Origin: an uncultured Acetatifactor sp.
GTDB taxonomy: Bacteria > Bacillota > Clostridia > Lachnospirales > Lachnospiraceae
Reading direction: 5' to 3'
NCBI GenBank assembly: GCA_910578995.1
Contig: CAJTSY010000037.1
Span: forward strand, 1-15,657
DNA length: 15,657 nucleotides
Below the pieces are notes generated by a model that was given only the letters and a program-made list of their open reading frames with translations, had not been told where the DNA came from and did no database searches. The first letter of the stretch is position 1. Every line of letters starts with the position of its first letter. Shown here piece after piece: positions 14,393-15,657 of the stretch. The position numbers and the translations under genes were made by a program.

Positions 14393-15622
14393 ATGACGGA
14401 AAACGAAGGGGGAGGAATCCTCAATGTCCGGATGTTCGGCGGTTTTGCCCTGGACTGGAACGGGAAGGCGGTAACGGGAAACACAAAGTCCGGTGAGTCG
14501 CAGTTTGCGTATCTGCTGCAGCTGGTACTGCATTACCGGGAGAAAGGTGTCAGCCGGGATCTTCTGGAGCGGGTGCTTTTCGGGGAGAGGGATATTGACG
14601 ATGTTCATCATGCCACCCGGAGCGTCATCTATAATGCGAACAGGAAGCTGAAGACCATGGGGCTTCCGGACGCGCACTGTATCCAGCAGCGGAAGGGCGT
14701 GTGCCACTGGACGGATGCGGTGGCGGTACAGGAGGATGCCGGGGAGTTTGAACGGCTGTGCAGGGAGGCGGAATCGGAAGGGAACCCGGAGAAGAAACTG
14801 GAGCTCTACCTGGATGCCTGTCACTGTTACAGGGGAGAATTCCTTCCGGCCCAGACAGGGGTGTTGTGGGTGGCAAGGGAGGCCAGGCGGTATCGGGAGA
14901 TATTCTGCAGCTGTGTGGAGGCTGCAGCCGGGCTGTTAAGGGAAAAAAAGGATTTCGAAAGCCTGGTGGATCTGGGCATTTATGCCGCGGCGGCCAATCC
15001 CCTGTCCAACTGGGAGACTGTGTCAATGGAGGCCCTGGTGGAGCTGGGGCGCTATGAGGAGGCCCGGAAACTCTATGACGACACAGTGGATCTGTATTTC
15101 CGTGAGCAGGGGCTGCGGCCCTCCCCCAGGATGATGGAGCTGTTCCACAGACTTGGAGAACAGATGGAACACCGTTACGCCGCCCTGGATGACATTCAGG
15201 AGAAACTGGAGGAAGAAGGGGAGACGCACACAGGGGGATACCTTTGCTCCTATCCGGTTTTCCAGGGAGTCTACCGAATGATACGGCGGATGATGGAGAG
15301 AGGCGGACAGTCCGTGTACCTGATGCTGTGTGTGGTGGTTGACGGTAAGGGGAACCGGCTGGAGGACAAGGAACTTCTGGGGGAACTGAGCAGAAAACTG
15401 GGAAATGCGGTGATGAAATCCGTGCGCAGCAGCGACACGGTGACCCGGTACGGAAACGGACAGTACCTGGTGCTCCTTGTTAATACCACCCGGGAGAGCT
15501 GCAGCATTATCCAGAGACGCATTAACGCCAACTTCTTTGCGGGAAAACGCCGTATGGATCTACAGTATTATGTCAATATAGTAGAATGCCTTTTAGGCGG
15601 AGAACGGAAGAATCCGGCCTGA
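14393..15622 (+). CDS. BTAD (SARP-like) transcriptional regulator with degenerate GGDEF-like domain
   Basis: 409 aa in three parts. The N-terminal winged-helix (about 10-95) starts ILNVRMFGGFALDWNGKAV, the typical opening of this regulator type. The BTAD helical repeat domain (about 115-253) follows, from DAGEFERLCREAES to the LGRYEEARKLYDDTVDLYF and GLRPSPRMMELF segments. The C-terminal part (about 285-400) has the outline of a nucleotide-cyclase fold: SVYLMLCVVVD, RSSDTVTRYGNGQYLVLL (345-362), NINANFF-like helix. At the GGDEF position stands YGNGQ, so diguanylate cyclase activity is unlikely; it may bind a ligand or nucleotide. It starts 2 nt after the AP2 gene with GGGGGAA as ribosome site. 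Control of the pilus genes is inferred from position only. Cytoplasmic, no membrane segment. Confidence 0.88.
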   Translation: MTENEGGGILNVRMFGGFALDWNGKAVTGNTKSGESQFAYLLQLVLHYREKGVSRDLLERVLFGERDIDDVHHATRSVIYNANRKLKTMGLPDAHCIQQRKGVCHWTDAVAVQEDAGEFERLCREAESEGNPEKKLELYLDACHCYRGEFLPAQTGVLWVAREARRYREIFCSCVEAAAGLLREKKDFESLVDLGIYAAAANPLSNWETVSMEALVELGRYEEARKLYDDTVDLYFREQGLRPSPRMMELFHRLGEQMEHRYAALDDIQEKLEEEGETHTGGYLCSYPVFQGVYRMIRRMMERGGQSVYLMLCVVVDGKGNRLEDKELLGELSRKLGNAVMKSVRSSDTVTRYGNGQYLVLLVNTTRESCSIIQRRINANFFAGKRRMDLQYYVNIVECLLGGERKNPA

Positions 15623-15657
15623 CATGCGGAGATGGCATGCAGGGGTGGAAAATCAGG

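Noticed and set aside
15623..15639. Hairpin CATGC/GCATG after the regulator gene
   Set aside because: Only 5 bp, no T-tract seen before the window ends.

Overview
The window is one co-directional (+ strand) cell-surface locus from a Gram-positive Firmicute. A gut Clostridia member, probably Lachnospiraceae-like, is the best guess. The guess rests on Cys/His-containing acidic adhesin segments, fibro-slime and Cna_B/SpaA modules, LPXTG signals, a SipW-type signal peptidase with TasA-like proteins, and a BTAD regulator with a GGDEF-like tail. I cannot name a species. I see no tRNA, rRNA, CRISPR array, transposase or integrase.

Layout. (1) 1-4913: the 3' part of a giant LPETG adhesin, whose reading frame is open through the left edge, so the gene starts outside the window. 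(2) 5013-6812: major backbone pilin with LPSTG signal. (3) 6813-7080: structured gap with a nested stem-loop and a perfect 10-bp hairpin that looks like a terminator or attenuator. (4) 7081-8034: class C (pilin-polymerising) sortase. (5) 8111-9409: secreted pilin-like protein without a sorting signal. (6) 9563-10096 and 10119-10892: two small TasA/camelysin-like secreted proteins. (7) 11226-13100: an unusual three-membrane-segment protein that reads as two surface proteins fused through an internal signal peptide. (8) 13090-13644: SipW-like signal peptidase (Ser/His type), overlapping the previous gene. (9) 13893-14390: zinc-finger plus AP2-domain DNA-binding protein. (10) 14393-15622: BTAD (SARP-like) regulator with a degenerate GGDEF-like C-terminus, 2 nt after the AP2 gene.

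How the genes fit together (inference). The tip adhesin and backbone pilin are exported, linked by the sortase and attached to the wall. The downstream half adds a second surface-protein set of the TasA/SipW kind, with its own signal peptidase. Two DNA-binding proteins at the end are natural candidates for controlling the cluster. The hairpins after the pilin gene could keep pilin transcript high relative to sortase.

The most unusual points are: (a) the internal signal peptide of the 624-residue protein, beside a dedicated signal peptidase; (b) two tandem copies of an intergenic element at about 11013-11207 whose aligned stem is preserved by a compensatory base change; (c) a 12-bp direct repeat flanking the AP2 gene that suggests it was inserted between the signal peptidase and the regulator; (d) a sharp composition break in the pilin gene just before its sorting signal; and (e) short imperfect tandem repeats in three of the intergenic gaps of the downstream half.
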